Positions 37,601 through 46,573 of a stretch of 64,000 nt of DNA are shown here, in pieces. Source of the stretch: SIG454 sp045646365 (lineage in GTDB: Bacteria; Bacillota; Clostridia; Monoglobales; Monoglobaceae); contig JAZRKP010000057.1 in assembly GCA_045646365.1 (NCBI GenBank), positions 1 through 64,000 of the forward strand, in the 5' to 3' direction. Made by a program: the position numbers and the translations under genes. Positions within the stretch are counted from its first letter, which is position 1; each line of letters starts with the position of its first letter. The notes under the pieces are model-generated. The model did not search any database. It was not told the DNA's origin and saw nothing but the letters and a program-made list of their open reading frames with translations.

Positions 37601-37784
37601 CTGTCGGGTCTGCTACGATTGCAGTACAACCCTGATGAAGTGTCGTTCCGCTTTCCAAGTCGTTTGAATACAATGTTTCTCCATCAACATATTCAGCATT
37701 AACCACAACAAATGCCGAAAACATTGATATTACCATTGTAACCACAACGAACAATGACAATAAAGATTTTTTCCATTTTTTCAT
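34671..37784 (-). CDS. Secreted protein with four jelly-roll repeats, Ig-like domain and shared C-terminal module
   Basis: A 1037-residue exported, non-catalytic protein. The signal peptide (SLLSLFVVVTMVISMFSAF) is followed by three closely similar repeats of about 190 residues, each with SGSSFH/ATGSSFH, AGSERSGKNLLTLIRR and EFTMLFFSGG, a fourth diverged repeat (YSNDFGKTSSTDNYI on), a Big_5/Ig-like domain and the shared C-terminal module ending LKVMIWSGFDTLVPM. At DNA level the three repeats are tandem units of about 575 bases (roughly 37110-37675, 36533-37109 and 35933-36532). The start is ATG 37784 with GGAGG upstream; a longer frame from TTG 37799 overlaps that site. Probably a multivalent polysaccharide-binding or scaffold protein, secreted with the two GH39-like enzymes upstream. 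Confidence 0.75.
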   Translation of the reverse strand: MKKWKKSLLSLFVVVTMVISMFSAFVVVNAEYVDGETLYSNDLESGTTLHQGCTAIVADPTGGTNNCAKYTASWYGAGLDLSKKVSSGIIQIKFDYLTQASGSSFHLNLAGSERSGKNLLTLIRRNGTVMEGAAGNYGTFEINKWYTVDTIINFDTKQYITKITETATGTVKSEKDVVLTATTAEYTGWPAEINEFTMLFFSGGAKDLEFLDNISVKTLTEKPEEKVLYSNDVESGALHAGGTTKVTDPTDSTNNCAKYNGGWYGTGLDLSKKVSSGIVQVKFDYMTKATGSSFHFDLAGSERSGKNLLTLIRRNGDVMEGAAGRYGTFETDKWYTIDTVINFDTKHYMTLVKDKATGSVIVSKDVTLAKSNDEYSGWPAEINEFTMLFFSGGTSEDYLDNVFVTTLLEEPAPLPVEKVLYSNDVESGALHTGGTTTVTDPTDSTNNYAKYNGGYYGAGLDLSEPLKSGIAQVKFDYMTKATEGSFHFNLAGSERSGKNLLTLIRRSGTIMEGAAGIYGAFETEKWYTIEVVINFDTKHYMTVIRDKATGFVINSVEATLEKSTDEYSGWPATIDEFTMLFFSGGSADEYLDNVLVKTLLEEPELPTPNVPEEPTPEPDKNILYSNDFGKTSSTDNYIINTDTDGNKYLTIKARWWALQYKFEEVTKNKIKVKFDFMNTADGSSFYAALADSSVSTSDPAEQLVLIRDESKMECYSSTQNRNILGEHIDNEWLTYEAVIDMNTNNCISTVSRKATGEEIAKVEVTLNATADNLADWPKTATAFDTFLIQTGRVEGTHIDNLVIEKVVDAPTVSASRITIKDSLGEVQNVWTNVSPSAKTFYIDFATEINEETVSEDTVYITEKDSQTPLTATVECVDGVAVLTLADGQLKQKKEYVLHISKNVANTIDETLGEDATYNFTVSAGKVSAVMGVPFVGETSNPSFASINANDVVKVPVTYLNTTGENKAVKFIVAYYKNNGTTLADVEFVDVPFSKDVMNAQYTFEHTFKNVTDADSLKVMIWSGFDTLVPMAETVEIN

Positions 37785-37829
37785 TTTCTTTTCCTCCAAA
37801 TTTATATAATATTATATTTTTTAATTATT

Positions 37830-40800
37830 TTATTTTTTTAAGTAAATTCTGCCGAACAAAGATGTGTTTTTGCCGTTTCCTATTCCGCTTGTATATTCTA
37901 AATAACCTTTTCGCCCTGTGCCGTCATTGTCGTTGACAATAAGCGAAAATCCGAGGTTTTCACCGCCTTGCATCTTAACATTCTCTCCGAATATTTCAGA
38001 CCACGGAATTTTTGAACGGTATATCCATTTTCCGTTTTGCTCTTCAAGCGTAACTTCAACCTTTTCAACTATACCTACGCTCAAGCCGGTGTTTCCCTCA
38101 TTATACATAGTCTGTGAGCTGTATCTCCAGCATAAAACTCCGCTTTTGCTTGGGCCTATACCCAATTCCGTAAATTCATTGGAATTAAGATTCTGGTCCA
38201 GCACCTCTGCAATAGCCAACTGCAATCCGTCTCCCGACCACATATAAAACGGCTCATAATCATTGTAAATCTTATCATCTGAAACTTCCGCAAGAAGATA
38301 AAGGTTTTCATTATCCCATTTTAAAGTACACATAGCAGAACAGTCCTGTTTCCCTGCCCATGATGGGTACGTCCCCGGAGCATAGCCGTCTTCAACTGCA
38401 AACCAACCGCTTCCGCTCCATTCATCGTAATTCACCTTTCCCGTCAGGCTTGGCGGTTTGGAACTATATTTAACATCAAGCTTTGAAAGCCTGAATGTCA
38501 TATCTTTTTTATAGCCATAATCAAGGGTTATGCTTCCGTTTGCGTTGACCGTTCTGTTAATTATGCTCTCCGGCATATTCAGTCTTACGGTCACCTGTTC
38601 GCCCGGCTTAACATCATAAAAGCTTCTCTCTTCAACCATTGTTCCGTCATCAGAAAAGTCTACTCTTACAGTCCCCGTTATATTTGATGAATTTGAGGTA
38701 TTCTTAACAGTAACCGCCGCAACCTTTCTTTTAGGGTTGTTTTCCGTATGCAGTTCAACATTGGTTGTAATCGTAAGCGGCTCAACAATGCAGGTATGAA
38801 CTTTTGAATAGTAAACAAGCTTATCTCTGTCATACATATAAATTTCTGTTGCATTATCTTTATAGGCATCCTTTAATGTATGAACTTTCACAGAGCCTTT
38901 TCCGCCTGCAACATTCACAATTTCCGCAATTTCCAAATAATTGCCGTTTTCTGCTTTCACTGTCAGATTCCGTTTTTCGCTGTCCGTAATGTTATAAACT
39001 GCATAGTCGTTCGTTGCGGCATAGATTCTTCCATTATCAATTTTGATTTGAGGCTCACATTGCAACATTTTTTCAAAGTCGCCTATTATATAAATCGGCT
39101 CAAATGTTGCTTCAAAGGAATATTTCCCGTCCTGCGAATAAACATTTCCCTTTGAATTACCATACATATCAAGAACTTCGACACTTTTTACACCCAAATC
39201 CATCCCGACAGATGCGGAAGAATTATCATTCCACAGAACTATAACCTGTCTGCCGTCTGCATTTCTCTTAAATCTATATGCTCTTGTTCGACCATCGACT
39301 AAACTGTCAACATTTGTTATGTCAGACAAAAGCTTATTATAGTTAGCCATTGCCACATATAAAGGCTTTGCCGCCGCAGGAACTGTATCCCTCTCGTTTC
39401 TGATAAAGCCCCAGTTCGCCTCCGTGTTATCATAATATCTCTCAGCGGTCATATAATCGTTCTGGAAATCGTAATAATAGAAAGCCTCTGCAAGATTTTC
39501 GCCTTGTGTCATAGCAAACATCTGTGTTGCAATCGCCGCCTGTCCCGTAGGAGACTGGAGCGATGTAATTTGTGTCACACCCAATTCGGAGATAATTATC
39601 GGAATATCAGGATGACCATATTCTGCCATCATTTTTTTAAAATCCTTCATTCTCTGAACATAAAACTCATTACGGAAGTTTCTGTCAACGCCTGAGCCTT
39701 CACCCGACCAGTCATAAGGATGAACACTTACAGCATCCGTGTATTCAAGGATTCCTGCATCACAAGCTTCCCTGATCCAGTCTTCCGGAAGCTGAGCGGT
39801 TGAGAATACAGAGAAAATTGCATCAGGGTCATTCTTTTTAATAATTGGATATGTCGCCTTTGCAAGCTCTGCATATTTCGTCGCAGACACCATATCCGAG
39901 TTGAAATTTGTCAGGTTTGGCTCGTTCCAGAGTTCATAATACTTTATACTGCCTTTAAACTCTTTTGTTACATATTCCACATAACCTTTCCAGGCTTCGA
40001 CCTGTGCTTCATTCTGAGGCATACTCCAATCCCCGTTATTATAGTATGTATGCCCTGCACCCAGAAGAAACATATTTTCAGAAACGCCCTCTGCAGCAGC
40101 TTCCTTAAATTTTACGGTTCCGTTCTGCGGTGTGTGGTACTTACCAAGTTCATATTCCACATCCTGCCATTTAACTTCATCACGAATACCTGTTATGCCA
40201 ATTTGGCTCATAAGTTCAATATTATCCTCAAAAACGCCTCTGCTGTATAAATAATGAGTGCAAACCTTCATTAATGAGTTCGGCTTCTCATTTTCCGCCA
40301 GCTTTCTTACAACCGAGAAGTCATAGTCAACATAATCGTTGGTCTTTAGCAAAGCATCTGAATCATTATATTTATAATACGAAGTTATTCTAAGCCAGTA
40401 ACATCCAAACTTTGATACATCCACCTTAAGCTGAGTTGTAACACTTTCTTCACCTGCAATCTGCAAGTCCTTAATCTCATTCTCTTCAATCAATGCTTTA
40501 TCATAGGTTAAAACCTGATATTTAAACCCTGCCGTAAGCGGAATTTCACTGATATTTGTCAATGTTACATCCAAAATTTTCTCATCAGATTCATTAAACA
40601 CATTTCCCGCGTGCTTTGATGAAACCGTTGTCAATACACTGTTTTGAGGCAATGTTTTTTCAGCCTTAATCCATTGGACATATACAGCCTCCGGAGTTCC
40701 GCCATATTTATTCGACCAACCAGCAAGGACTAAATCAGCACCGCCGTTTCCGTTTCTGTAAATAATATCATCTAAACGGAATGTGTATTCCTTCCATGTT

Positions 40801-41204
40801 TTAGTATCTTCCATTACCAATTTTTCCGGCTCGGTATATGTCGACAACAGATTTTCGTATCTCAAAGTCAGATAGCCATGACCTTCATCAAAGTATCTGA
40901 CCGTGATGGCACTTGGAGTTGTTTTATTACTTGGAAATAAATCATTGTTGATGTCAATATATGCAAACCTTGAACCGCCACCGCCAACTTTAAGAGTATT
41001 TACCCCGTCTTTCTGGACATATGTTGGAGTTGTCGGCTCGGAAAACCACGGACCCCTTACATTGACACTTGCTGTTCCATCGAAAAACAGTTGCATATAC
41101 TGCGGAATTTCTGCATTTGTATCCGTTGCAAACACCGACAAATGACACAACACTATTGCAATCGCTATAAGTACAGAACAAATTCTTGTCCGATATGTTC
41201 TCAC
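37830..41204 (-). CDS. Large secreted GH39-like glycoside hydrolase with C-terminal CBM9-like domain
   Basis: An 1124-residue exported enzyme read from a GTG start with AGGAGG ten bases upstream. Signal peptide, N-terminal CBM-like sandwich (about 30-190), Ig-like segment, then a clan GH-A barrel with acid/base glutamate in YYELWNEPNL (about 425) and nucleophile in PIIISELGV (about 540). Beta domains follow, then a CBM9/DOMON-like domain (about 915-1124; LTGKVNYDEWSGSGWFAVED, FYMWSGDGLQLAIAEV). It is a distant paralogue of 13263-16655 with the same domain order. The gene lies between another GH39-like gene and the repeat-rich binding protein. It lacks the C-terminal module carried by its shorter neighbour. 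Substrate unknown. Confidence 0.77.
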   Translation of the reverse strand: MRTYRTRICSVLIAIAIVLCHLSVFATDTNAEIPQYMQLFFDGTASVNVRGPWFSEPTTPTYVQKDGVNTLKVGGGGSRFAYIDINNDLFPSNKTTPSAITVRYFDEGHGYLTLRYENLLSTYTEPEKLVMEDTKTWKEYTFRLDDIIYRNGNGGADLVLAGWSNKYGGTPEAVYVQWIKAEKTLPQNSVLTTVSSKHAGNVFNESDEKILDVTLTNISEIPLTAGFKYQVLTYDKALIEENEIKDLQIAGEESVTTQLKVDVSKFGCYWLRITSYYKYNDSDALLKTNDYVDYDFSVVRKLAENEKPNSLMKVCTHYLYSRGVFEDNIELMSQIGITGIRDEVKWQDVEYELGKYHTPQNGTVKFKEAAAEGVSENMFLLGAGHTYYNNGDWSMPQNEAQVEAWKGYVEYVTKEFKGSIKYYELWNEPNLTNFNSDMVSATKYAELAKATYPIIKKNDPDAIFSVFSTAQLPEDWIREACDAGILEYTDAVSVHPYDWSGEGSGVDRNFRNEFYVQRMKDFKKMMAEYGHPDIPIIISELGVTQITSLQSPTGQAAIATQMFAMTQGENLAEAFYYYDFQNDYMTAERYYDNTEANWGFIRNERDTVPAAAKPLYVAMANYNKLLSDITNVDSLVDGRTRAYRFKRNADGRQVIVLWNDNSSASVGMDLGVKSVEVLDMYGNSKGNVYSQDGKYSFEATFEPIYIIGDFEKMLQCEPQIKIDNGRIYAATNDYAVYNITDSEKRNLTVKAENGNYLEIAEIVNVAGGKGSVKVHTLKDAYKDNATEIYMYDRDKLVYYSKVHTCIVEPLTITTNVELHTENNPKRKVAAVTVKNTSNSSNITGTVRVDFSDDGTMVEERSFYDVKPGEQVTVRLNMPESIINRTVNANGSITLDYGYKKDMTFRLSKLDVKYSSKPPSLTGKVNYDEWSGSGWFAVEDGYAPGTYPSWAGKQDCSAMCTLKWDNENLYLLAEVSDDKIYNDYEPFYMWSGDGLQLAIAEVLDQNLNSNEFTELGIGPSKSGVLCWRYSSQTMYNEGNTGLSVGIVEKVEVTLEEQNGKWIYRSKIPWSEIFGENVKMQGGENLGFSLIVNDNDGTGRKGYLEYTSGIGNGKNTSLFGRIYLKK

Positions 41205-41220
41205 TATATAGCCACCTCCT

Positions 41221-43320
41221 TTATTCCGCTACAAGATATAATGGGCTGAAACTAATAGAATCCCAAATAAAGGCTTTTATTTTCGCAGCATCACTCTTTA
41301 TGGCATCAGTCGCCATATAACTTTTAGCCAATTCTCCATTTGCGCTTACTGTATCCTCAATTCTGTCTACCGCAATCAATACTCCATTCTCATCATACTG
41401 CGCTATATAAACAATAAAGGATTTTGCATAATTATTTTCATTATCCGCCTCTACCTTAACTTCCGCAATGCCGGATTCTAAATTAAGTGTGAAAGCACCA
41501 ACCTGTACATAAGGAGATATCAATTTATCTGAAACATTATTTGTAAATGAACCGCCTACATATACCTGATATATTCCGGGTGTATTTCCGCTTACCCCGA
41601 AATCATAAGTAAACTCTGTTCCGCTTACCTTCTTTTGACCTACATGAACAATCTGTTCCTTTGCAAGTGAAGTTGTAATCGCTTCTTTTTGAGTAATGAG
41701 TATTGTTAACTCTTCATTTTCCAATGCAATATCCGTCTCGCATCTTATGGTTGCGGTCTCGTTTTCAACAACATAACCAACTTTAAATTCAGAAAATTCA
41801 ATATTTCTTCCATTTGGATTAACTGTTGGATTAACAACAAGTTCCTTATCTTCACCAACTCCCGCATTAGGAACAACTTCAACGGTTACTTTTCCAAACA
41901 CATTCGGGGAAATTTCACAAGTGAACTTGCCGTCTCTGACCTTCTTTGTTGCTTCTGATGCAACTGTTCCGTTCTGAACTATACGGAAAGTTACATTCTC
42001 CGCTCCTGATTCACCCTTAACCGTCAATATATTTTTATCAGCGTCATAACTTACATCTTTTATCTGGGTTACATTCTTCGAGCAAACAACATATGTTGGT
42101 TCTCCTGTTACGGAAAGTGTTTTCACTCCGGTCGGAGATTCAATTTCTTCAATCAGATTTCCGACATAGTTATAAACATATGCTTTATCTCCCGACAACT
42201 CAACAGAAACCTCTTCCGCATTGTCGGATGCTGTGCTCCATAAAACATAAGTTGTATTATTTGCATTTGTATATACGCCTTTATAGAGAGTCCCTGCTTT
42301 ATCAAGAGTTGAGAAATCAAGATTTTTCATAAGTTTGTTGTATGTTTTCACTGCATTATATGATTTTTTAGGTACTAAATCCGAATCAACCAAACCGAAA
42401 TTCTGTTCATCTTCAGTTAAATCGGAACCCGTATTAACCAAATCATACCACATAATGCGACCATTACGATTATTATCCTTAAGATAATCCTCCCAAAGAA
42501 CTGCAGACCTTACAGCATGAGCTGCCTGTTGTTCTTCATTTTTTGCATTTTCCGCCGTACCTGTATACCAGCCTGTTTCATCAAGCCATATATCCTTGTT
42601 GAAATTATACTCATCAAGAACTGCTTCGTATCCGTCCCAGATTGCTCTGAAATTTTCTTCCGGTCCATTGGAGTCATGATTATAAGTATGTATTGAAAGC
42701 ACATCCATATACTCTGCCGCACCCGCCTCAAGCATTTCCTCAAGATAATTTACACCACCCGTTGACAGTGAACCGCCGACAACGATAGAATCAGGGTCAG
42801 TTTCTTTGAGAACAGAATATGTTTCTTTTAACAACTCCGTATAAACATCCCCGCCAACCTCATATTTGTTGAATGCTCTGATATTAGGCTCATTCCATAC
42901 TGAATAAGCATCAATCTCATCGCCCCATGTGTCTGCAACAAATCTTGCATAATTAAGCCATGCATCAAAATATTTTGAATTTGATTTTTGTGGCATAATA
43001 ACCGTACTTGTCTGGAATATATTGTTATACAAAGTATTTCCAAAGCCCAAAACCATCTGAAGCTTTTTCCCGTGTGCATTAGCCGTTTCAGGCAAAAGCT
43101 TATCCGAAACATTTTCTGCACTTAAAACACCTTTTTCCTTTTCCAGAAACGCCCAGTTATATCCGTCTCTGATCCATTCTGCACCTATGTCATCTGCTAA
43201 TTTGATAACTCTATCCGCATTTCCTTGATAGTTGATAAGAGTACATACTCCCATTTCTGCCGCAAATGTCGCTGTAACCAAATATGCAAGTACACAGATT
43301 AACGCAACAAATTTTTTCAT
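41221..43320 (-). CDS. Secreted GH39-like (clan GH-A) glycoside hydrolase with C-terminal module
   Basis: A 699-residue exported enzyme. After a short signal peptide (FVALICVLAYLVTATFA) the barrel begins at once, with acid/base glutamate in YSVWNEPNI (about 143) and nucleophile in DIWLDETGWY (about 248). Three beta domains follow: one with GESGAENVTFRIVQNG, one Ig-like, and the shared C-terminal module ending IKAFIWDSISFSPLYLV. GGAAAGGAAG precedes the ATG. It is the first secreted gene after GH88 in the region B operon. It has no wall anchor. The short, barrel-first layout differs from the two large paralogues with N-terminal CBMs. Confidence 0.77.
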   Translation of the reverse strand: MKKFVALICVLAYLVTATFAAEMGVCTLINYQGNADRVIKLADDIGAEWIRDGYNWAFLEKEKGVLSAENVSDKLLPETANAHGKKLQMVLGFGNTLYNNIFQTSTVIMPQKSNSKYFDAWLNYARFVADTWGDEIDAYSVWNEPNIRAFNKYEVGGDVYTELLKETYSVLKETDPDSIVVGGSLSTGGVNYLEEMLEAGAAEYMDVLSIHTYNHDSNGPEENFRAIWDGYEAVLDEYNFNKDIWLDETGWYTGTAENAKNEEQQAAHAVRSAVLWEDYLKDNNRNGRIMWYDLVNTGSDLTEDEQNFGLVDSDLVPKKSYNAVKTYNKLMKNLDFSTLDKAGTLYKGVYTNANNTTYVLWSTASDNAEEVSVELSGDKAYVYNYVGNLIEEIESPTGVKTLSVTGEPTYVVCSKNVTQIKDVSYDADKNILTVKGESGAENVTFRIVQNGTVASEATKKVRDGKFTCEISPNVFGKVTVEVVPNAGVGEDKELVVNPTVNPNGRNIEFSEFKVGYVVENETATIRCETDIALENEELTILITQKEAITTSLAKEQIVHVGQKKVSGTEFTYDFGVSGNTPGIYQVYVGGSFTNNVSDKLISPYVQVGAFTLNLESGIAEVKVEADNENNYAKSFIVYIAQYDENGVLIAVDRIEDTVSANGELAKSYMATDAIKSDAAKIKAFIWDSISFSPLYLVAE

Positions 43321-43347
43321 AATTATACTTCCTTTCCTGATAGGTAA

Positions 43348-44445
43348 TTATATCCCGGCAAATTCATCGTTTGCCATTATCTTTTCCAATTCACAAACAG
43401 CATTGAAGAAATAAAAATCACCATATATGAGAGCTAATTGTTTATGCTCATCATATCTCACACAACCGCCGTTTAAAAGTGCCTCATCTTCCATATCATC
43501 CCACGGGCAAAATTTCTCATCACAAACTGTGATTAAATTTATTGCCGCTTCAAGATATTTTTTCTCTCCAGTTTCTTTATATAATTCTATCATACCGCAC
43601 GCCACAATGGCTGCAGCACTTGTATCATAAAGTTCCTCGCCTTCCGGCTGACAAAAATCGCATTTGATTTTCCAGTTATTCTTTTCAGCCTCTGAAATAA
43701 AATAGTCTGCAACTTTTTTAGAGGCAGTTAAATATCTTTCCTCTTTTGTCCATTGATAGCTCTGAACAAAACCGTATATTGCCCAGCCTTGTCCTCTCGT
43801 CCACGAAGATCCTATCTTATATCCCTGACCTTCTTGTTCCTGGGGCTTTTCGCCAACGCAGAACTTCATAACATGAGAAACACTTCCGTTTTCTCTAATA
43901 AAATATTTAATAACATTATCAGCATGAGCGATTGCAATGTTCTTAAATCTATCATCATTTAACTCTTCACTCGCCCAATACAAAAGAGGTAAATTTGCCA
44001 TGCAATCTATTATCGCAAGATTCTTTCTTTCTTCTCCATTCCACGCATGGATTACTCCTGTTGCTATATTAAATCTTGATGCAAGAACACATGCAGCCAG
44101 CAAGGCATCAGATCTTGATTTTTCATCCTTCTTTTCTATGTAGTGTGCAACGCCTGTATGGAGCCATAAGAAACCCAAATCGTGATCTAAATCATTAAAC
44201 GCATATAACACTTGTTGCAATTTCTTTTCTATGTTTACCGCATAAACAGAATACTGTTCATTTCCGGTTTCCTTATAAAGACGCCATAAAATTCCTGCCC
44301 AGAACGAATTAGTCCACCATGTTAAAGACTCTCCCTCTGAAAAATCATTATATTTTCTATTTATCGTAGTGTACGGTATTTTATCACGGATATTTTTTGC
44401 ACTACGCTCTAATTTCTCTAAACATTTTCGCCTTATTTCATTCAT
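43348..44445 (-). CDS. GH88 unsaturated glucuronyl hydrolase
   Basis: A 365-residue cytoplasmic alpha/alpha-barrel enzyme. Family marks are TWWTNSFWAGILWRLYKETG, the catalytic-type aspartates in DHDLGFLWLHTGVAHY (about residues 85-90) and IIDCMANLPLLYWA (about 148), and SSWTRGQGWAIYG. It removes 4,5-unsaturated uronic acid from oligosaccharides released by polysaccharide lyases, using hydration of the vinyl ether. The start is ATG 44445 after GGAGGTGG; an upstream in-frame ATG at 44460 overlaps this site. It follows GH127 by 29 bases. GH105 (rhamnogalacturonyl) is the main alternative, but the DHDLGF arrangement favours GH88. Confidence 0.87.
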   Translation of the reverse strand: MNEIRRKCLEKLERSAKNIRDKIPYTTINRKYNDFSEGESLTWWTNSFWAGILWRLYKETGNEQYSVYAVNIEKKLQQVLYAFNDLDHDLGFLWLHTGVAHYIEKKDEKSRSDALLAACVLASRFNIATGVIHAWNGEERKNLAIIDCMANLPLLYWASEELNDDRFKNIAIAHADNVIKYFIRENGSVSHVMKFCVGEKPQEQEGQGYKIGSSWTRGQGWAIYGFVQSYQWTKEERYLTASKKVADYFISEAEKNNWKIKCDFCQPEGEELYDTSAAAIVACGMIELYKETGEKKYLEAAINLITVCDEKFCPWDDMEDEALLNGGCVRYDEHKQLALIYGDFYFFNAVCELEKIMANDEFAGI

Positions 44446-44474
44446 AAATACCACCTCCATCTATTTATAAAAGC

Positions 44475-46298
44475 TTATTTCTTCAAGAACCATACGAGCA
44501 TTTCGCTCTCACCTCTGTTTGCAAAGGCATAATACGGAATAAGTTCAAGTTCAATATTCTCATATTCTGCTCCAATTGGTCTGTATAGTTCTTGCGATTC
44601 AGAAATTTTATATGCTTTCACTTTTAAGTTTGGCAACATAAATTCAGGTTTTGTTAACTCAAATCTGAATTGCAGGTCAATTATAATGCTTCTTAAATCT
44701 TCGCCGTTATCAACACTTTCAGCACAGTAAACAACAGGTCCTCTTGTCACTGCGATTCTTCCTACATTTTCGTGAACTCGTCTGTTAGCCTCAATCAAAA
44801 CAACAGGCATATCAAATTCCAATACTATTTTTTCAGCATTTTCTGCCTTAACATATGCATAACCATTTCTCAATTCATATTCACAGTTTATGCTGAATGA
44901 TTTGCACCAGCCCGGAATTCTGAGCGCAACATATTTTTTATCTGTTTTGCAAGCAATTTCAATTTTACCATTTTTAGGGTAATTAGTTATCTGTTTTATA
45001 CTGATACCCTCGCACTCAGTTTCCGATTCCATATACTGTTGAACAAACAATGTATCTTCGCTGTATGTATATATATAGTCCGCAATAGACGGAATAAATC
45101 TTACTATATTGGGAGGACAGCAGGAGCAGTCAAACACTTCTTTTCGCTGGGTTATCGCCATGCGTCGTTTATTGATATTAGCAATATCAACATCATTTAA
45201 ATACGGGTCTATTTCAAGTGGATTCTCATAAAAGAACGCTTTTCCGTCCATGGACATTCCTGACAAAAATCCATTATACAAAACTTTCTCAACAATATCT
45301 GCATATTTTGAGTTTACTTCCATTGTCTGCATTCTCCCTGCAAACATAACAAGAGAAATTGCTGCGCAGGTTTCCGCATATGCTGTTCTGTTGGGCAAAT
45401 CATAATCAACAGTAAACGCCTCACCTATGTATGTCGATCCCACACCGCCCGTTATATACATTCTCTTATTAACTATATTATCGAACACTCTTTTACAAGC
45501 GTTCAAAAGCTCTTTATCATTATAATACTTCGCAATATCCGCCGCACCGCAGAAAAGATACAACGCTCTAACGCAATGCCCATCCGCGGTTGTTCTGTCC
45601 TTTATAAGACAATTGTCCTGATTTGAAAATGCAGTTGCATCAGGATAATGTGTTTCAAGATCCGGTGTTTTTCCGTGTTCATCTATAAAATATTTTGATA
45701 ATTCAAGATATTTTTTCTCCCCTGTTGCTTCATATAATCTAACCAGTGCAAGTTCTATTTCAGGATGTCCCGGTGTTTTAAACGCTGCACTCTTATCCTC
45801 AACAAACACTTTTTCAATATAATCAGCATACTTACACATAACTTTTAAAAACTTATCTTTTCCGGTAGCTTCATGATAGGCAACCGCCGCCTCCATTAAA
45901 TGCCCTGCACAATATAGTTCGTGCTCCCTGCGCCATTTAAATCTATCATCCTGTTCGGTAACAAGAAAATGGCTGTTATAATATCCGTTTTCATCGCTGT
46001 TTTTCTCAATGTTGTCAACAACCTCATCTATAATCTGTTCAAGTTCATCATTTCTTTCACTCTGTAAGAAATACGAAACACCTTCAATCCATTTCGCCAC
46101 ATCAGAGTCCCAATATATATGAGGATATTCAGGATTATTTTCTTTGCCGTCAACCCATTCACATTTGAATGCATCAAAACGACCTGTTTCCTTAAATCTA
46201 TCATATACCGCCTTAATTGTCACATCGTGAACAAGATTCTGTTTCTCCGCCCAAAAGCCCCCTGTTATCTTTATATCAGCAAACTTTATTCTATTCAT
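44475..46298 (-). CDS. GH127 beta-L-arabinofuranosidase
   Basis: A 607-residue cytoplasmic enzyme with the GH127 landmarks: ITGGFWAEKQNLVHDVTI at the start, GHLMEAAVAYHEATGK (about 130), RTAYAETCAAISLVMFAGRM (about 305, carrying the zinc-coordinating glutamate) and DCSCCPPNIVRF (about 391), the cysteine cluster whose last Cys is the nucleophile in the Bifidobacterium enzyme. It removes terminal beta-L-arabinofuranose, found on plant extensins, hydroxyproline-rich glycoproteins and RG-II. AAAGGA precedes the ATG. It is the first gene of the region B operon and is divergent from the AraC gene at 46574. Confidence 0.9.
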   Translation of the reverse strand: MNRIKFADIKITGGFWAEKQNLVHDVTIKAVYDRFKETGRFDAFKCEWVDGKENNPEYPHIYWDSDVAKWIEGVSYFLQSERNDELEQIIDEVVDNIEKNSDENGYYNSHFLVTEQDDRFKWRREHELYCAGHLMEAAVAYHEATGKDKFLKVMCKYADYIEKVFVEDKSAAFKTPGHPEIELALVRLYEATGEKKYLELSKYFIDEHGKTPDLETHYPDATAFSNQDNCLIKDRTTADGHCVRALYLFCGAADIAKYYNDKELLNACKRVFDNIVNKRMYITGGVGSTYIGEAFTVDYDLPNRTAYAETCAAISLVMFAGRMQTMEVNSKYADIVEKVLYNGFLSGMSMDGKAFFYENPLEIDPYLNDVDIANINKRRMAITQRKEVFDCSCCPPNIVRFIPSIADYIYTYSEDTLFVQQYMESETECEGISIKQITNYPKNGKIEIACKTDKKYVALRIPGWCKSFSINCEYELRNGYAYVKAENAEKIVLEFDMPVVLIEANRRVHENVGRIAVTRGPVVYCAESVDNGEDLRSIIIDLQFRFELTKPEFMLPNLKVKAYKISESQELYRPIGAEYENIELELIPYYAFANRGESEMLVWFLKK

Positions 46299-46336
46299 AT
46301 ATAATATCCTTTCATTTGCATTTCGCTATTCACTTT

Positions 46337-46342
46337 ATTATA
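46337..46342 (-). promoter_or_regulatory. Possible -10 box of the GH127 operon
   Basis: A perfect TATAAT on the minus strand about 40 bases before the GH127 start, with only ATAGAA 17 bases upstream as a -35. The weak -35 and the divergent AraC gene suggest activator dependence. Clear paired operator repeats were not found in this very AT-rich 275-base spacer. Confidence 0.35.
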
Positions 46343-46501
46343 GATTCTCTTCTATTTTATTCTATCATTCCAAAATACTGATTTCAATATAAGAAAATGA
46401 TATTTTCCCCCTATTTTTTATAACAAATTGATATTTGTATAATTTTGGCATATTTTTATCACATTTTCTTTTTAAAATATTTGCATTAAATTTCAGAACG
46501 C

Positions 46502-46530
46502 TTGACAACCAATAACGAAGTTGATATAAT
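46502..46530 (+). promoter_or_regulatory. Consensus sigma-A promoter of the second araC-type gene
   Basis: TTGACA at 46502-46507 and TATAAT at 46525-46530 with a 17-base spacer, perfectly consensus, 43 bases before the AraC-type start. The first AraC gene has an equally perfect promoter at 17808-17836. Confidence 0.8.
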
Positions 46531-46573
46531 AAATTAAACTAGAATATAGAATTCAGGTTATAAAGGATGGTGT

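Noticed and set aside
46398..46437. TGATATTT direct repeats as AraC operator of the GH127 operon
   Set aside because: Spacing is 31 bases, the sequence is simple and AT-rich, and similar matches are expected by chance in this spacer.
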